A stretch of 64,000 nt of DNA from Rhizobium terrae (lineage in GTDB: Bacteria; Pseudomonadota; Alphaproteobacteria; Rhizobiales; Rhizobiaceae). The stretch spans positions 151,254-215,253 of the forward strand of contig NZ_QJKM01000014.1 in NCBI RefSeq assembly GCF_003425685.1. The letters run 5' to 3'. The notes below the pieces were generated by a model. The model was not told the DNA's origin, made no database searches, and saw nothing but the letters and a program-made list of their open reading frames with translations. Each line of letters starts with the position of its first letter. Within the stretch, counting starts at the first letter, position 1. The position numbers and the translations under genes are program-made. Positions 46,396 through 55,703 of this stretch are shown here, piece after piece.

Positions 46396-47402
46396 GCCTG
46401 TGCCTCCATGCGCGCAAGCTCGGCACGCAGGTCGTACCAGGCCGCCACCCGATGGCCGGGAGTGCTGTCGGCAGCATCGACAAGCGGCGGCGTTTCCAAT
46501 TTGCACCGCTCCGTGGCGAAGGGATTACGCGGCGCGAAAGGATCGCCGACCGGTTCCTTCGTCAGATCGGGTGGATTGCCGGGGATCTGATAGAGCCGGT
46601 TGATGCCGCGCCGGCCGCCATGTGGAAGCGATTTCAGGAGGCCCCAGGTGTAGGCGCTGCGCGGATCGTGGAAGACGGAACGGACCGGACCACGCTCCAT
46701 GATGCGGCCACCGTACATGACCTGCACGGTATCGGCGAGGCCGGCGACCACGCCCATGTCGTGGGTGATCCAGATGACGGTCGTGCCGATCTTGCGTTTC
46801 AGCTCGCGGACGAGATCGAGGATCTGCGCCTGGACGGTGACGTCGAGTGCCGTCGTCGCCTCGTCGGCGATCAGGAGCTTCGGGTTGCAGGAAATGCCGA
46901 TGGCGATCATCACCCGCTGGCGCATGCCGCCGGAAAATTCATGCGGATACTGCCGGGCGCGGCGGGCGGCATCGGGAATGCCGACCAGTTCGAGAAGTTC
47001 GATCACCTGCGCCCGTGCCTGGCTCTTCGACATGCCGAAGTGCCGGCGCAAAGGTTCGGCGATCTGCCGCTCGATCGTCAGCACCGGGTTGAGCGAGGTC
47101 ATCGGATCCTGGAAGACGAAGCCAATCTCCTTGCCGCGCAGGTCGAAAAGTTCGCGTTGCGAGAGTGTCAGCAGATCGCGGCCGTTGAAGATCACCTGGC
47201 CGCTGACGATGCGGCCCGGCGGGGTGGCGATCAGCCCGACCATCGAAAGCGCATGCACGCTCTTGCCCGAACCGGATTCGCCGACGATGCCGAGGGTCTC
47301 GCCCTCCTCAAGGATATAGGACACGTCGTTGACGGCATGCACCGTGCCGGACGGCGTGTCGAACGCGACGGTAAGATTACGGACCTCGAGCAGCGGAGCC
47401 AT
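46392..47402 (-). CDS. Peptide ABC transporter ATP-binding protein (OppD/DppD-like)
   Basis: The 336-residue protein has Walker A GESGSGKSV, Q-loop FVFQDPMTSLNP, signature FSGGMRQRVMIA, Walker B LLIADEATTALD and the C-terminal region with a Cys-containing FATERCKLETPPL, where DppD-type proteins usually have an iron-sulfur or zinc motif, here with only one obvious Cys. It pairs with the DppF-like ATPase under the two permeases. Confidence 0.92.
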   Translation of the reverse strand: MAPLLEVRNLTVAFDTPSGTVHAVNDVSYILEEGETLGIVGESGSGKSVHALSMVGLIATPPGRIVSGQVIFNGRDLLTLSQRELFDLRGKEIGFVFQDPMTSLNPVLTIERQIAEPLRRHFGMSKSQARAQVIELLELVGIPDAARRARQYPHEFSGGMRQRVMIAIGISCNPKLLIADEATTALDVTVQAQILDLVRELKRKIGTTVIWITHDMGVVAGLADTVQVMYGGRIMERGPVRSVFHDPRSAYTWGLLKSLPHGGRRGINRLYQIPGNPPDLTKEPVGDPFAPRNPFATERCKLETPPLVDAADSTPGHRVAAWYDLRAELARMEAQA

Positions 47403-47409
47403 CGGACGC

Positions 47410-48600
47410 TCAGACCTCCAGGTAGCCGCCGGCGGAGCGGGTCAGGTATTCGCGGCCGGTCTCGGTCATGAGAACCGTGTCGGAAATCTGTGTCGCGCAA
47501 ACGCCGGGCACACGGATATTGGGCTCGAAGGTGAAGATCATGCCCGGCTCCAGCACCAACGGAGAATTGGCGTCGAGCGAGGAATGCTCGTGGCCGCCGA
47601 GCCCGATGCCGTGACCGATGCGGCCGGGAATATTGGCGGCATAGCCGCGCTTTTTCAGGCCTTCACGGGTCTTCTCGAACAGGTCCCTGTAGGGTGTCCC
47701 GGGCCTGATGATCGCATCGACCTCCCCGCGAATCTCGAGGATGGCGTCGAGCGCCCGCCTGTTGACCTCCGGCAACGGTCCCATGGCCACGGTCCGCTCG
47801 TTTTCCGCATGGATGCCATTGGCGATCGTCCAGATAAGGACCGAGACCGCCTCGCCGCGCTGCGGCTTGCGCTGGGTCGGGTTATCGCAATTGAAGAACA
47901 TGCGCGGGCCGGAGAGCACCCAGGTCCAGAGGCCGTTCTGAACACCGCCCTCCAGGGAGCCGAAATCGCAGACTTCCACATCGGGATAGTTTTTCGCCCA
48001 GAGCCTGTTCATCGCGTGCATCGAGGCGATCGCGACGTCCCGCTCCGTTCCGCCCGCCGCCAGCGTCTCGACCGCGGTATCCATGCCAAGGTCGGCGATC
48101 TTCGCGGCGATGCGCGCCTGGGCGATCTCGTCAGGATCCTTGATCAGCCGGCAATGATCGATGAGAGGGCTGACATCGGTGAACGTCGCGTCCGGCAGAG
48201 CCTTGCGAAGCTGACCGAGCCGCTGGATCGAAATGAACTCCTCCTCGATCCCGATAGTCTTTGCAGCAACGCCGAGATCGCCGAGGATGGAGGCAAGCGC
48301 ATCCTGCCAGTTCGGTCCCATCGTCACCTTGGTGGACCATGCGCCATAAAGACGAATGTCCGGCACCCAGGCGCTCGCCCGGCCATGATCGTCGCGCAGC
48401 GCATGCACGAGCATGATCGGGTCGTGGTCGCGCGTGAGGATGGCGATCACAGGATGCGAATAGATGATCGGGTTGAAACCGGTGAAATAGAAGCTGTTCT
48501 CCGGCTTGAAGGAAACGATGACATCGACGTCCTGTTTCGCCATGCCCGCCTTGAGGCGTCCGACGCGGGGCGGCAGGCCGGATGGGGATATCTTGTTCAT
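47410..48600 (-). CDS. M24-family (creatinase/prolidase fold) protein, metal ligands not conserved, creatinase-like
   Basis: The ATG at 48600 overlaps the DppC stop and gives 396 residues with the pita-bread C-terminal fold: N-terminal lobe to about 150, then the catalytic lobe. Where prolidases have two metal-binding Asp (VxIDxGxxxxGYxSDxTRT), this protein reads VLIWTIANGIHAENERTV, which lacks both Asp and keeps the ERT, as in metal-free creatinase. His and Glu positions around GRIGHGIGLGGHEHSS and FTFEPNIRVPG remain. It is therefore probably a C-N hydrolase acting on a guanidino/ureido or amide compound rather than a true Xaa-Pro peptidase. It lies within the ABC importer genes. Confidence 0.8.
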   Translation of the reverse strand: MNKISPSGLPPRVGRLKAGMAKQDVDVIVSFKPENSFYFTGFNPIIYSHPVIAILTRDHDPIMLVHALRDDHGRASAWVPDIRLYGAWSTKVTMGPNWQDALASILGDLGVAAKTIGIEEEFISIQRLGQLRKALPDATFTDVSPLIDHCRLIKDPDEIAQARIAAKIADLGMDTAVETLAAGGTERDVAIASMHAMNRLWAKNYPDVEVCDFGSLEGGVQNGLWTWVLSGPRMFFNCDNPTQRKPQRGEAVSVLIWTIANGIHAENERTVAMGPLPEVNRRALDAILEIRGEVDAIIRPGTPYRDLFEKTREGLKKRGYAANIPGRIGHGIGLGGHEHSSLDANSPLVLEPGMIFTFEPNIRVPGVCATQISDTVLMTETGREYLTRSAGGYLEV

Positions 48601-49454
48601 CGCATGGTCCTCAATTTCGGATCGAAGTAGTCGCGCAGCCAGTCTCCCAGGAGGTTGACGCTGAGCACGGTCAAAAGGATCGCGACACCCGGGAACGTGA
48701 CGATCCACCAGGCCGTCGAGATGTAGACGCGGCCATCGGCCAGCATTCGGCCCCAGCTCGGGTTCGGCGGCTGGACGCCGAGGCCGAGGAAGGACAGCGC
48801 CGCATCCATGATGATGATGCGGGCGAGTTCCAGCGTCGCGACCACGAGCGCCGGCGTCAGGACGTTCGGCAGGAGGTGCTTGATCATGATGCGCCAGGTC
48901 CCCGCCCCGATCGCATGCGCGGAGAGCACGAATTCCCTCTCCCGCAGCGCCAGAACCTGGCCGCGGATGATGCGCGCGTAACGCAACCAACTCGTCAGCG
49001 CGAGCACGACGACGAGGTTGGTAGTGGACGGCCCCAGCGCCGCGATCACCAGAAGCGCGAGCAGCATGAGAGGCAGGGCGAGCTGGATATCGACGATGCG
49101 CATCAGCACCCGGTCGACCATGCCGCGATAGTAGCCGGCGACAATGCCGAGAAGCGTGCCGACGATGCCGCCGAGAACGACGGCGGCCGTGGCGATCGTC
49201 AGCGTTACCCGGCTCCCGTGGACGATGCGCGAGAGGATGTCGCGGCCGAGTTCGTCGGTGCCGAGCGGATGGGCGCCCGGCGAAAAAAGCCCCGTCCAGG
49301 TGGGTGCCGCCATGCGGGCGACAAGGTTCGAGCGGGTCGGGACCGGCAGGCCAAGATAGGGCGCAAGCAATGCGGCCAGGACGAAGACCAAGACGAGCAC
49401 GAAGCCGAACAGTCCGGCGCGGCTTTTCAGGAGGGCGAGGAAGAAGGACTTCAT
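48597..49454 (-). CDS. Peptide ABC transporter permease (DppC-like)
   Basis: The 285-residue inner-membrane protein has an N-terminal helix (LFGFVLVLVFVLAALLAPYLG) and the five-helix core with the EAA loop ALREREFVLSAHAIGAGTWRIMIKHLLPN that contacts the ATPases. It starts 11 bases after the DppB-like stop and overlaps the M24 gene by four. Together with DppB it forms the import channel. Confidence 0.92.
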   Translation of the reverse strand: MKSFFLALLKSRAGLFGFVLVLVFVLAALLAPYLGLPVPTRSNLVARMAAPTWTGLFSPGAHPLGTDELGRDILSRIVHGSRVTLTIATAAVVLGGIVGTLLGIVAGYYRGMVDRVLMRIVDIQLALPLMLLALLVIAALGPSTTNLVVVLALTSWLRYARIIRGQVLALREREFVLSAHAIGAGTWRIMIKHLLPNVLTPALVVATLELARIIIMDAALSFLGLGVQPPNPSWGRMLADGRVYISTAWWIVTFPGVAILLTVLSVNLLGDWLRDYFDPKLRTMR

Positions 49455-49465
49455 GGAAGGCCCCC

Positions 49466-50383
49466 TTATTGCCGGCTGATACGCGGATCGAGCACGCCGT
49501 AGAGCAGGTCGACCAGCAGATTGATGAGGATGAAGATAGCGGCGACGAGAGCGACACCCGCCTGGATGACCGGGAAATCCTGAGCCTGGATCGCCTGCAT
49601 GATGATGCGTCCGACGCCCGGCCAGGCAAACACCGTCTCGATGACCACCGAACCGCCGAGCAATTCACCAGCGATGATGCCGATCATCGTCACGACCGGG
49701 ATCAGCGCGTTGCGGGCGATATGCCAGAAAAATACCGTGCGCGGCATGAGGCCCTTGGCGCGGGCGGTGCGGACGTAGTCCTCGCGCATGATGTCGAGCA
49801 GCGACGACCGCAAAAGCCGGGCAATGGAGGCGGAGACGAACACCGCAAGCGTCAGCCCCGGCAGAACCAGATGGGCGATCGTGCCCGAGCCGCCGGTCGG
49901 CAGCCAGCCGAGATCGACCGAAAAGACGAGGATCAGCATGATGCCGAGCCAGAAGACGGGTGTCGCCTGCCCCAACAGGGCCGCGATCATGACGACGAAT
50001 TCGGAGATGGTGCCGCGCTTCAAGGCGGCAACCGCGCCGGCGGCGCCACCGATCAGCGTACCGAACAGCAATGCGGCCCCGGCAAGCTCGATGGTGGCCG
50101 GCATGCGTTCGAGAACGACATCCATCGCCGGCCGGGTATGCTGGAACGAAACGCCGAAATCTCCGCGCAGCATCGCGACCATGGAAAGGGCATATTGTTC
50201 GAGGATCGGCCGATCGAGACCAAGGGTGATCCGCAGCGCATCGATCTCCTGCTGGTCGGCTCCGACCGGAAGCAGCAGCACCGCAGGATCGCCCAGCACG
50301 CGGCTGACGAAGAACACGATGGTCACGACACCCCAGATGGCGAGCAGCGCTTCTCCGAGCTTGACTGCCAGGTAGCGGTTCAT
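49466..50383 (-). CDS. Peptide ABC transporter permease (DppB-like)
   Basis: I place the start at ATG 50383 (305 residues), eight bases after GGGG; the frame continues upstream only as a shadow. The typical DppB N-terminus (YLAVKLGEALLAIWGVVTI, then a periplasmic domain with LGLDRPILEQY) and the EAA loop (DYVRTARAKGLMPRTVFFWHI) are clear. It is the first transporter gene after the flavoprotein gene, 34 bases downstream of its stop. Confidence 0.92.
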   Translation of the reverse strand: MNRYLAVKLGEALLAIWGVVTIVFFVSRVLGDPAVLLLPVGADQQEIDALRITLGLDRPILEQYALSMVAMLRGDFGVSFQHTRPAMDVVLERMPATIELAGAALLFGTLIGGAAGAVAALKRGTISEFVVMIAALLGQATPVFWLGIMLILVFSVDLGWLPTGGSGTIAHLVLPGLTLAVFVSASIARLLRSSLLDIMREDYVRTARAKGLMPRTVFFWHIARNALIPVVTMIGIIAGELLGGSVVIETVFAWPGVGRIIMQAIQAQDFPVIQAGVALVAAIFILINLLVDLLYGVLDPRISRQ

Positions 50384-50417
50384 GGGCATGGCCCCGCAGC
50401 GGCAAGAACCGTGTCTC

Positions 50418-51902
50418 TCATTCCGCCGCACCCTTTTCGAGATCATCGAGCATCGCGGCGGAATCGGTCCACTCGTCGCCAAGCAATTCCGGCGTCGCGT
50501 AGGCCACGAGGTTGGCGAAATGGGTTTCGCGGTCCGCAACGAAGAGGCTGCGGGCGATGCCGCGCGCTAGCCGGCGTCCGCCGTCACTGACGGCCGGGAT
50601 ATCGCCCGACAGCTTGCCGTGGCTGAGCGAGGCCGGATAGTTGAAACAATGAACGAGCCGCAACGAGGGGCAGCTTCCCGGTACCTTTTCGAGGAACTCG
50701 AAATCGGGACCGAGATAGGGCGAGGTTGCGAGTTCGCCGTTCCCCACGCCCTCGGCGGGTGCATAGACGTCCTGCCAGAATTGGATGAAGGGTGCGAAAT
50801 GGTGAAGTTCCGGCCGCGCATCGAGCTCCACACGGAAACCGGTCGCGAAGATCACGAAGTCGTATTCCAGGTCGCCGCGGCTGGTCTCGACGATCACTCG
50901 GTCGCCCTTCTCATACAGGCCGCGCGCCCCCGTCGCCAGAAAGAACCGACCGTGGGGATGGCGCGAAACCCGCAGCGTGGAGTCCCGCGGCGGCGGCGTC
51001 TGAGTCCCCAGCACATAGTCCATGAATTTCCACTTCCAGTCGTCGCTCAAGCCCGCAAATCCCTGCACGACGCCCTGGCTGGAAATGCCGGTGAATTTGT
51101 TGACGCGCGGCATCTCCTTGCGGCGGATGATCATGTCGACACCAGCGGCCCCCGCTTCGAGGGCGGTCGCAGCATTGTCCATGGCCGAGGCCCCGGCACC
51201 GATCACGGCGACGCGCTTTCCCTTCAGGGCCGCAAAGTCGATGTCATCGGCCGAATGCGCCCAGAACCTGCGATCCACATGCTGCGCGAAGTCGGGCACG
51301 TAGCCGCCGCCGAGACCGTCGCGGCCGGTTGCAAGCACGACATGTCGTGCATATATCCGCTCATCCTCTCCGCTGGACAGGTTGGCGGCATCAAGGGCGA
51401 TCAGATCATCATTGACCGGCGCCATGCCGGTGACGGCGATACGATTCCGAACCGGCAGGTCAAGCACCTTGCGATACCAGACCAGGTAATCCATCCACTG
51501 TTCTTTCGGGACCTTGCCAAGCGCTTCCCAGGCCTCCGCGCCGAACTGCGCCATATACCAGGCGCGGAAGGTCAGCGACGGCAGGCCGAGGGCCGGGCCC
51601 GTCAGTTGCTTTGGCGAGCGGAGCGTCTCCATGCGGGCGAACGTGACCCATGGCCCTTCGAGCCCCTGCGGAGCGCGGTCCAAGCAGACGACGTTGTGAA
51701 TACCAAGCATCTTCAGCGACGCGGTCGCCACGAGCCCGCACATGCCGGCGCCGACGACGACGGCGTCATAGACACGCTCGCCGTCGTATTCGGTCGCCGG
51801 CACCCACTCCTTGGGAGGAAGCTCGAGGAGCGAAAGGTCGTCGGCCAGTCTGCTTTCGAGACCTGCCAGACCCGTCGACGGCTGCTTCGCTTGGACGTTC
51901 AA
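50418..51902 (-). CDS. FAD/NAD(P)-dependent flavin monooxygenase-like oxidoreductase (copy A)
   Basis: The protein (494 residues from TTG 51902, which has AGGAG eight bases upstream; another TTG lies at 51908) has two dinucleotide-binding motifs, GAGMCGLVATASL near residue 55 for FAD and GAGASAMDNAATAL near 240 for NADPH, plus the ATG motif FATGF. The middle reads FWAHSADDID where FMOs have FxGxxxHSxxY, so it is FMO-like but with a degenerate signature. Such enzymes oxygenate soft N or S atoms. About half its residues match copy B at 61320-62801. It follows the LysR gene by two bases and precedes the importer genes. Confidence 0.85.
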   Translation of the reverse strand: MNVQAKQPSTGLAGLESRLADDLSLLELPPKEWVPATEYDGERVYDAVVVGAGMCGLVATASLKMLGIHNVVCLDRAPQGLEGPWVTFARMETLRSPKQLTGPALGLPSLTFRAWYMAQFGAEAWEALGKVPKEQWMDYLVWYRKVLDLPVRNRIAVTGMAPVNDDLIALDAANLSSGEDERIYARHVVLATGRDGLGGGYVPDFAQHVDRRFWAHSADDIDFAALKGKRVAVIGAGASAMDNAATALEAGAAGVDMIIRRKEMPRVNKFTGISSQGVVQGFAGLSDDWKWKFMDYVLGTQTPPPRDSTLRVSRHPHGRFFLATGARGLYEKGDRVIVETSRGDLEYDFVIFATGFRVELDARPELHHFAPFIQFWQDVYAPAEGVGNGELATSPYLGPDFEFLEKVPGSCPSLRLVHCFNYPASLSHGKLSGDIPAVSDGGRRLARGIARSLFVADRETHFANLVAYATPELLGDEWTDSAAMLDDLEKGAAE

Positions 51903-51904
51903 GA

Positions 51905-52876
51905 TCAATGCTCCTGTGCCTGTTGGCCGGCGCCGAACGTGGCATCGGCAACGCGTTCGATATGGCCCGGATCATGCGCGATGAAACCGGGCATGCGGGC
52001 TGCTGAAATCCTGATGATCAACTGGATGAGCTCGAGGACGCCATCCGGAAGCGGCCTGGAAGCCGCCGAAAAAATCCCCCAGAGAAACGGGACGTTCATG
52101 TCCAGCGGGCGGATTTCGACATTCTTCAGCTCGATGCCATAGGCGGTAGCGGGCTCGACGATCGCGATGCCGAAGCCGGTCGCCGCGAGTTGCAACGCGT
52201 TGAGCGCCGCGTTGGTGTCTACGATGCGCGATGGCCGGACACCGGCAACCTCAAGCGCCTGGTTGACGCGGCGGCGCAGGCGGAAGGGGTTCGCCATGGT
52301 GATCAGGCAACGATCGGCGAAATCATCCATGGAAATCGTCGGCTTGGCGGCCAGAGGATCATCCACCGCGACCGCCGCTACGCAAGGCGACTGGAAGAGG
52401 CCATGCACTTCAAGACCGGGATGCTCGACTGGCAGCGACGCAACACAGAGATCAGCCGTCCGGGCAAGTACGGACTGGACCGCGGCCTCGGCCGAAATGC
52501 TGCGCAGATGGATGTTCCGGGGAAGCAGGCTTTCCGGCATCTCGGCCAGCGCCAGGGGAAGAAGACCGCTCGCGAAAGCCGGGATCGCGGCAATCTCGAT
52601 GGGGCCGAGCTCCGCCGACGCGATCGTCTTCGCCCGCTCCTGGAGCTGACCGATCCCGGTCAGGAAACGTTCCGCATCGGCATGGAAGGCAATCGCCTTG
52701 GACGTCGGTGTGATGCGCGGGCCATTCCGTTCGAAGAGCGGAAACCCGACAGAGGCCTCCAGCTCCTGGACAAGCCGCGTCACCTGGGATTGCGAACGGT
52801 CCAAAAGGCGCGCCGCGGCAGTGATGCTGCCCGCAGATATGACCGCCAGAAAGACTTCGAGCTGCTTGATTTCCAT
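51905..52876 (-). CDS. LysR-family regulator of the peptide-import operon (copy A)
   Basis: The 323-residue protein starts with the LysR helix-turn-helix (LEVFLAVISAGSITAAARLL, SQSQVTRLVQELE) and has the two-lobed effector domain (AAIPAFASGLLPLALAEMP; DTNAALNALQLAATGFGIAI). ATG 52876 fits the domain better than 52906. It is the first gene of the long minus-strand run and is translated almost without gap into flavoprotein A, an unusual arrangement since LysR genes are more often divergent from their targets. It is clearly similar to the second LysR protein at 53133. Confidence 0.88.
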   Translation of the reverse strand: MEIKQLEVFLAVISAGSITAAARLLDRSQSQVTRLVQELEASVGFPLFERNGPRITPTSKAIAFHADAERFLTGIGQLQERAKTIASAELGPIEIAAIPAFASGLLPLALAEMPESLLPRNIHLRSISAEAAVQSVLARTADLCVASLPVEHPGLEVHGLFQSPCVAAVAVDDPLAAKPTISMDDFADRCLITMANPFRLRRRVNQALEVAGVRPSRIVDTNAALNALQLAATGFGIAIVEPATAYGIELKNVEIRPLDMNVPFLWGIFSAASRPLPDGVLELIQLIIRISAARMPGFIAHDPGHIERVADATFGAGQQAQEH

Positions 52877-53049
52877 CGCCAACCCATAATGCGCAAATTG
52901 CAGCATCGATCAATGTCAATTCGTTTAATGCATAATCAGGTTTGAGGCAACAAGAAACACTGCCTATAAAATGTGCTTCAGGCTTGGCAATCGAACTCTC
53001 GGCATGCATTCGAGGCGCCGTCGTCCAACGAGACTTCAAATGGACATAG

Positions 53050-53076
53050 GAGGCGCAACCGGACTGGCTGCGCCTC
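53050..53076 (-). terminator. Hairpin after the second LysR gene
   Basis: GAGGCGCA pairs perfectly with TGCGCCTC across an 11-base loop, 57-83 bases past the LysR stop. No U-tract follows, so it is a weak candidate. The rest of the 256-base gap (52877-53132) shows no gene and presumably holds the promoter of the first operon. Confidence 0.4.
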
Positions 53077-53132
53077 GTGTATCGCGTTCATTTCAGGGCA
53101 AGAGGGCGTTGCTGTTTCGCGGTGATCGCCAG

Positions 53133-54068
53133 CTAGACCGTCGGCAAGCTGTCGTGTTTGCGAAACCTGGTCAGCTTCGACGCCTGGTGCTCGATCGCAT
53201 CGATCAATCGCCGGACGGTCGCCGACAGCGGCAGTCCCGTCGCCGTGATCACGCCCCAATGGAATGGGACATCGAAACTCAGGGGAATGACGGAGACATC
53301 CTTGATCGGCAGCCCGCTCAGGGTGACCGATTCGACGATCGCCACTCCGAGGCCTGCGCGCGCCAGCGAAAGCGAGACATAGGTGGCGTTGCTGTCGATC
53401 ACCCCGCCGGGCTTAATGCCATGCTCGACAAAGGCGCGGTCGATGCGCATCCGCAGCCGATAGGGATTTGCCGAGGCGATCAGCCGGCGGCCGTTCAGAT
53501 CGGCTGGCTGCAGGATGTCCTTCTCCGCCAGGTCGTCGCCGGCGGCCACGACGGCCACGCATGGCACCTCCCCGATCCAGTGGACGTCGATACCCGGGTT
53601 GTCGAGCGGCAGGCTGGCAACGCCCACATCGGCCGTTCGCGCCAGAACCGTCTGAACGACATTCTCCGAAGCGATGCTCTGCACATGAACATGTTCGGGA
53701 AAGAGTTCCTTTGGCAACTCCTGCAACGCAAGCGGGATGACACTCGCGGCGATCGCCGGGATCGATGCAAGCTCCACCGCCTTCGCCTGAGCAGTTTCGA
53801 TCTGCCGGGCCCTTTCGCTGATGGTGCGCAGCCCACTGAGGAACAGTTCTGCCTGAGAGAAAAAGGCGACCCCCTGCTCGGTCGGGGCGATCCGTGGTCC
53901 GTTGCGATGCAGCACCGGAAAACCCAGTTCCTGTTCCAGTTCCTGAATGAGCCTCGTCACCACCGGCTGGGATTTCCCGAGCGCCTTGGCGGCCCCCGTC
54001 ATGCTGCCGATCGACATCACGGCCACGAAGGCCTCCAACTGGCGGGTATCAAGATATTCCGGAGGCAT
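53133..54068 (-). CDS. LysR-family regulator of the Pot-type operon (copy B)
   Basis: The protein has the LysR helix-turn-helix (LEAFVAVMSIGSMTGAAKAL, SQPVVTRLIQELEQE) and an effector-binding domain closely parallel to copy A (VELASIPAIAASVIPLALQELP against the copy A equivalent). I take ATG 54068 (311 residues); an ATG at 54134 has a better ribosome binding site (AAGGATAAG) and would add 22 residues before the usual start. It is the last gene of the second operon, 134 bases past the carboxylesterase. The longer frame to 54773 is a shadow of the esterase gene. Confidence 0.88.
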   Translation of the reverse strand: MPPEYLDTRQLEAFVAVMSIGSMTGAAKALGKSQPVVTRLIQELEQELGFPVLHRNGPRIAPTEQGVAFFSQAELFLSGLRTISERARQIETAQAKAVELASIPAIAASVIPLALQELPKELFPEHVHVQSIASENVVQTVLARTADVGVASLPLDNPGIDVHWIGEVPCVAVVAAGDDLAEKDILQPADLNGRRLIASANPYRLRMRIDRAFVEHGIKPGGVIDSNATYVSLSLARAGLGVAIVESVTLSGLPIKDVSVIPLSFDVPFHWGVITATGLPLSATVRRLIDAIEHQASKLTRFRKHDSLPTV

Positions 54069-54202
54069 GAGGCTTCCCGTTTTCGCCCTGACGAGTGACA
54101 TTCCAGCATTCAACAACGTGGTGTGTATAGCCATCTTATCCTTGGCGAACCAGTCCGGTTCGGAACGGGCTTTTGTCGGCGGGAGCGGTCGCGCGATCCT
54201 TT

Positions 54203-55696
54203 TCACGCGCTCGCGGTGCTCCAAAGCGCGGTGCGCCCATCGAAGGGGGCCGCGATGACACGAAAATCCCCGCCATCCATATGCAGCACCTTTGGCTGCG
54301 AGGCCGAATAGTGGGGCCAGTCGCCGGCCGGCGACTTCGGCATCTCGTCGCGAATGAAAGAAACCCAGACGTCGTGAACAGCCGTCGCGAAATTCGGTTG
54401 AGTGACGGCCTGTCGCGTCGCTAGATGACTGACGTCCATGCCGCGCCGGTACCAGACCTCGCCGACTTCGGCGCCATGCGGCGCTCCGAGTTCGTCTGCG
54501 CCTATCGGCCCGTAGAGGTATTTGTAGACGGGCTGGCGGACCGCATGCAGTCGTGCGAAGCGCGTCGCCGGGTTCTGGAAGACGAGATCGCCCCCGACGG
54601 CGCGCCAGATGCCACGTGGAGAATGATCCGGCAACGCACGCCGATAGCGCTCGACGATTTCGCTGCCGGTCAGCCCCATCGGTCGCACGCGTTCGTGCAG
54701 CAGGCTTGCCGCGATCTCGAAATCCATGTCCGGCTGTGCCGTCGCATGGGTCACGTATTCGCCGGTCGTACATCCGATCATCATCGGCACGGCGATGGTT
54801 TCACCATCCGCTGCGGCGGCTTCCGGATGCCGCGGAAGGGAGATGCCGTCGATGACCGGGACGAAGGGTACGCCCAGCATCGACGCGGAGCCGTCGCGAT
54901 CGAAATCATGCCGTTCGTAGGATTCGTTGCAGAGATCGCGCTGCGCGACCAGTAGAGTCTCGAAGGGCATGTCGCGCAGCTCTGCCTCAGTCACCTGCAA
55001 ATAGTCGAGCATGCGACGATTGAGCTTCTTCGCATCGTTCATCGTGGAAATGCCGGTGCTCGCTCCGCTTTGGGGCATCGCCCTGGCGAAGAGACCATGC
55101 GCCGCCGGCATGGCCATGACCGCCGCAATCGCGAAGCCACCGGCGGAACGGCCCGCGAAGGTGACGCGCTTCGGGTCACCGCCGAAGGCTCCGATATTAT
55201 CGCGAACCCATTGAAGCGCGGCGATCTGATCGAGCAGGCCGCGGTTGTCCGGCGAACCGTCGTTCAGATGTAGGAAGCCGAGCGCGCCCAGCCGGTAGTT
55301 GACGGTGACCTCAACGATGCCACTGGCCGCAAAGGCGCCGCTTTGCAGAACGGCCTCGTTCGCCGAACCGACGGCATAGCCGCCGCCATGGATCCAGACA
55401 AGTACCGGAACGGAACCGGTTACCGATGTCGTCCGGATATTGACCGTCAGGAAGTCCGTGCCGAACTCCAGTTTCGACGCGGCCGCCTTGCCTACGGGAC
55501 CGTAGGTCGGGATTTGCGGACAGACTGCGCTGAGCGTCCTGGCAGAGCGGATGCCAAACCACCGGGGCACCGGCTGCGGCGCCGCAAAGCGCCGCTCCGG
55601 CGTGATCGGCGCAGCATAAGGGACCCCGAGAAAGACGTGATATCCATTTTCCCGAAACCCCTCGACGGGACCGCCCGTTGTTTCGACGATTGTCAT
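54203..55696 (-). CDS. Type B carboxylesterase
   Basis: The 497-residue protein has the type B carboxylesterase layout: VWIHGGGYAVGSA oxyanion hole, nucleophile TFAGRSAGGFAI, acid in IGCTTGEYVTH and His in LGAPHGAEVGEVW. There is no signal peptide, so it should be cytoplasmic and hydrolyse an ester or carbamate of the imported compound. It starts seven bases after the PotC-like permease stop and so is the last structural gene of the second operon before LysR B. Confidence 0.88.
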   Translation of the reverse strand: MTIVETTGGPVEGFRENGYHVFLGVPYAAPITPERRFAAPQPVPRWFGIRSARTLSAVCPQIPTYGPVGKAAASKLEFGTDFLTVNIRTTSVTGSVPVLVWIHGGGYAVGSANEAVLQSGAFAASGIVEVTVNYRLGALGFLHLNDGSPDNRGLLDQIAALQWVRDNIGAFGGDPKRVTFAGRSAGGFAIAAVMAMPAAHGLFARAMPQSGASTGISTMNDAKKLNRRMLDYLQVTEAELRDMPFETLLVAQRDLCNESYERHDFDRDGSASMLGVPFVPVIDGISLPRHPEAAAADGETIAVPMMIGCTTGEYVTHATAQPDMDFEIAASLLHERVRPMGLTGSEIVERYRRALPDHSPRGIWRAVGGDLVFQNPATRFARLHAVRQPVYKYLYGPIGADELGAPHGAEVGEVWYRRGMDVSHLATRQAVTQPNFATAVHDVWVSFIRDEMPKSPAGDWPHYSASQPKVLHMDGGDFRVIAAPFDGRTALWSTASA

Positions 55697-55703
55697 GCCG
55701 ACC

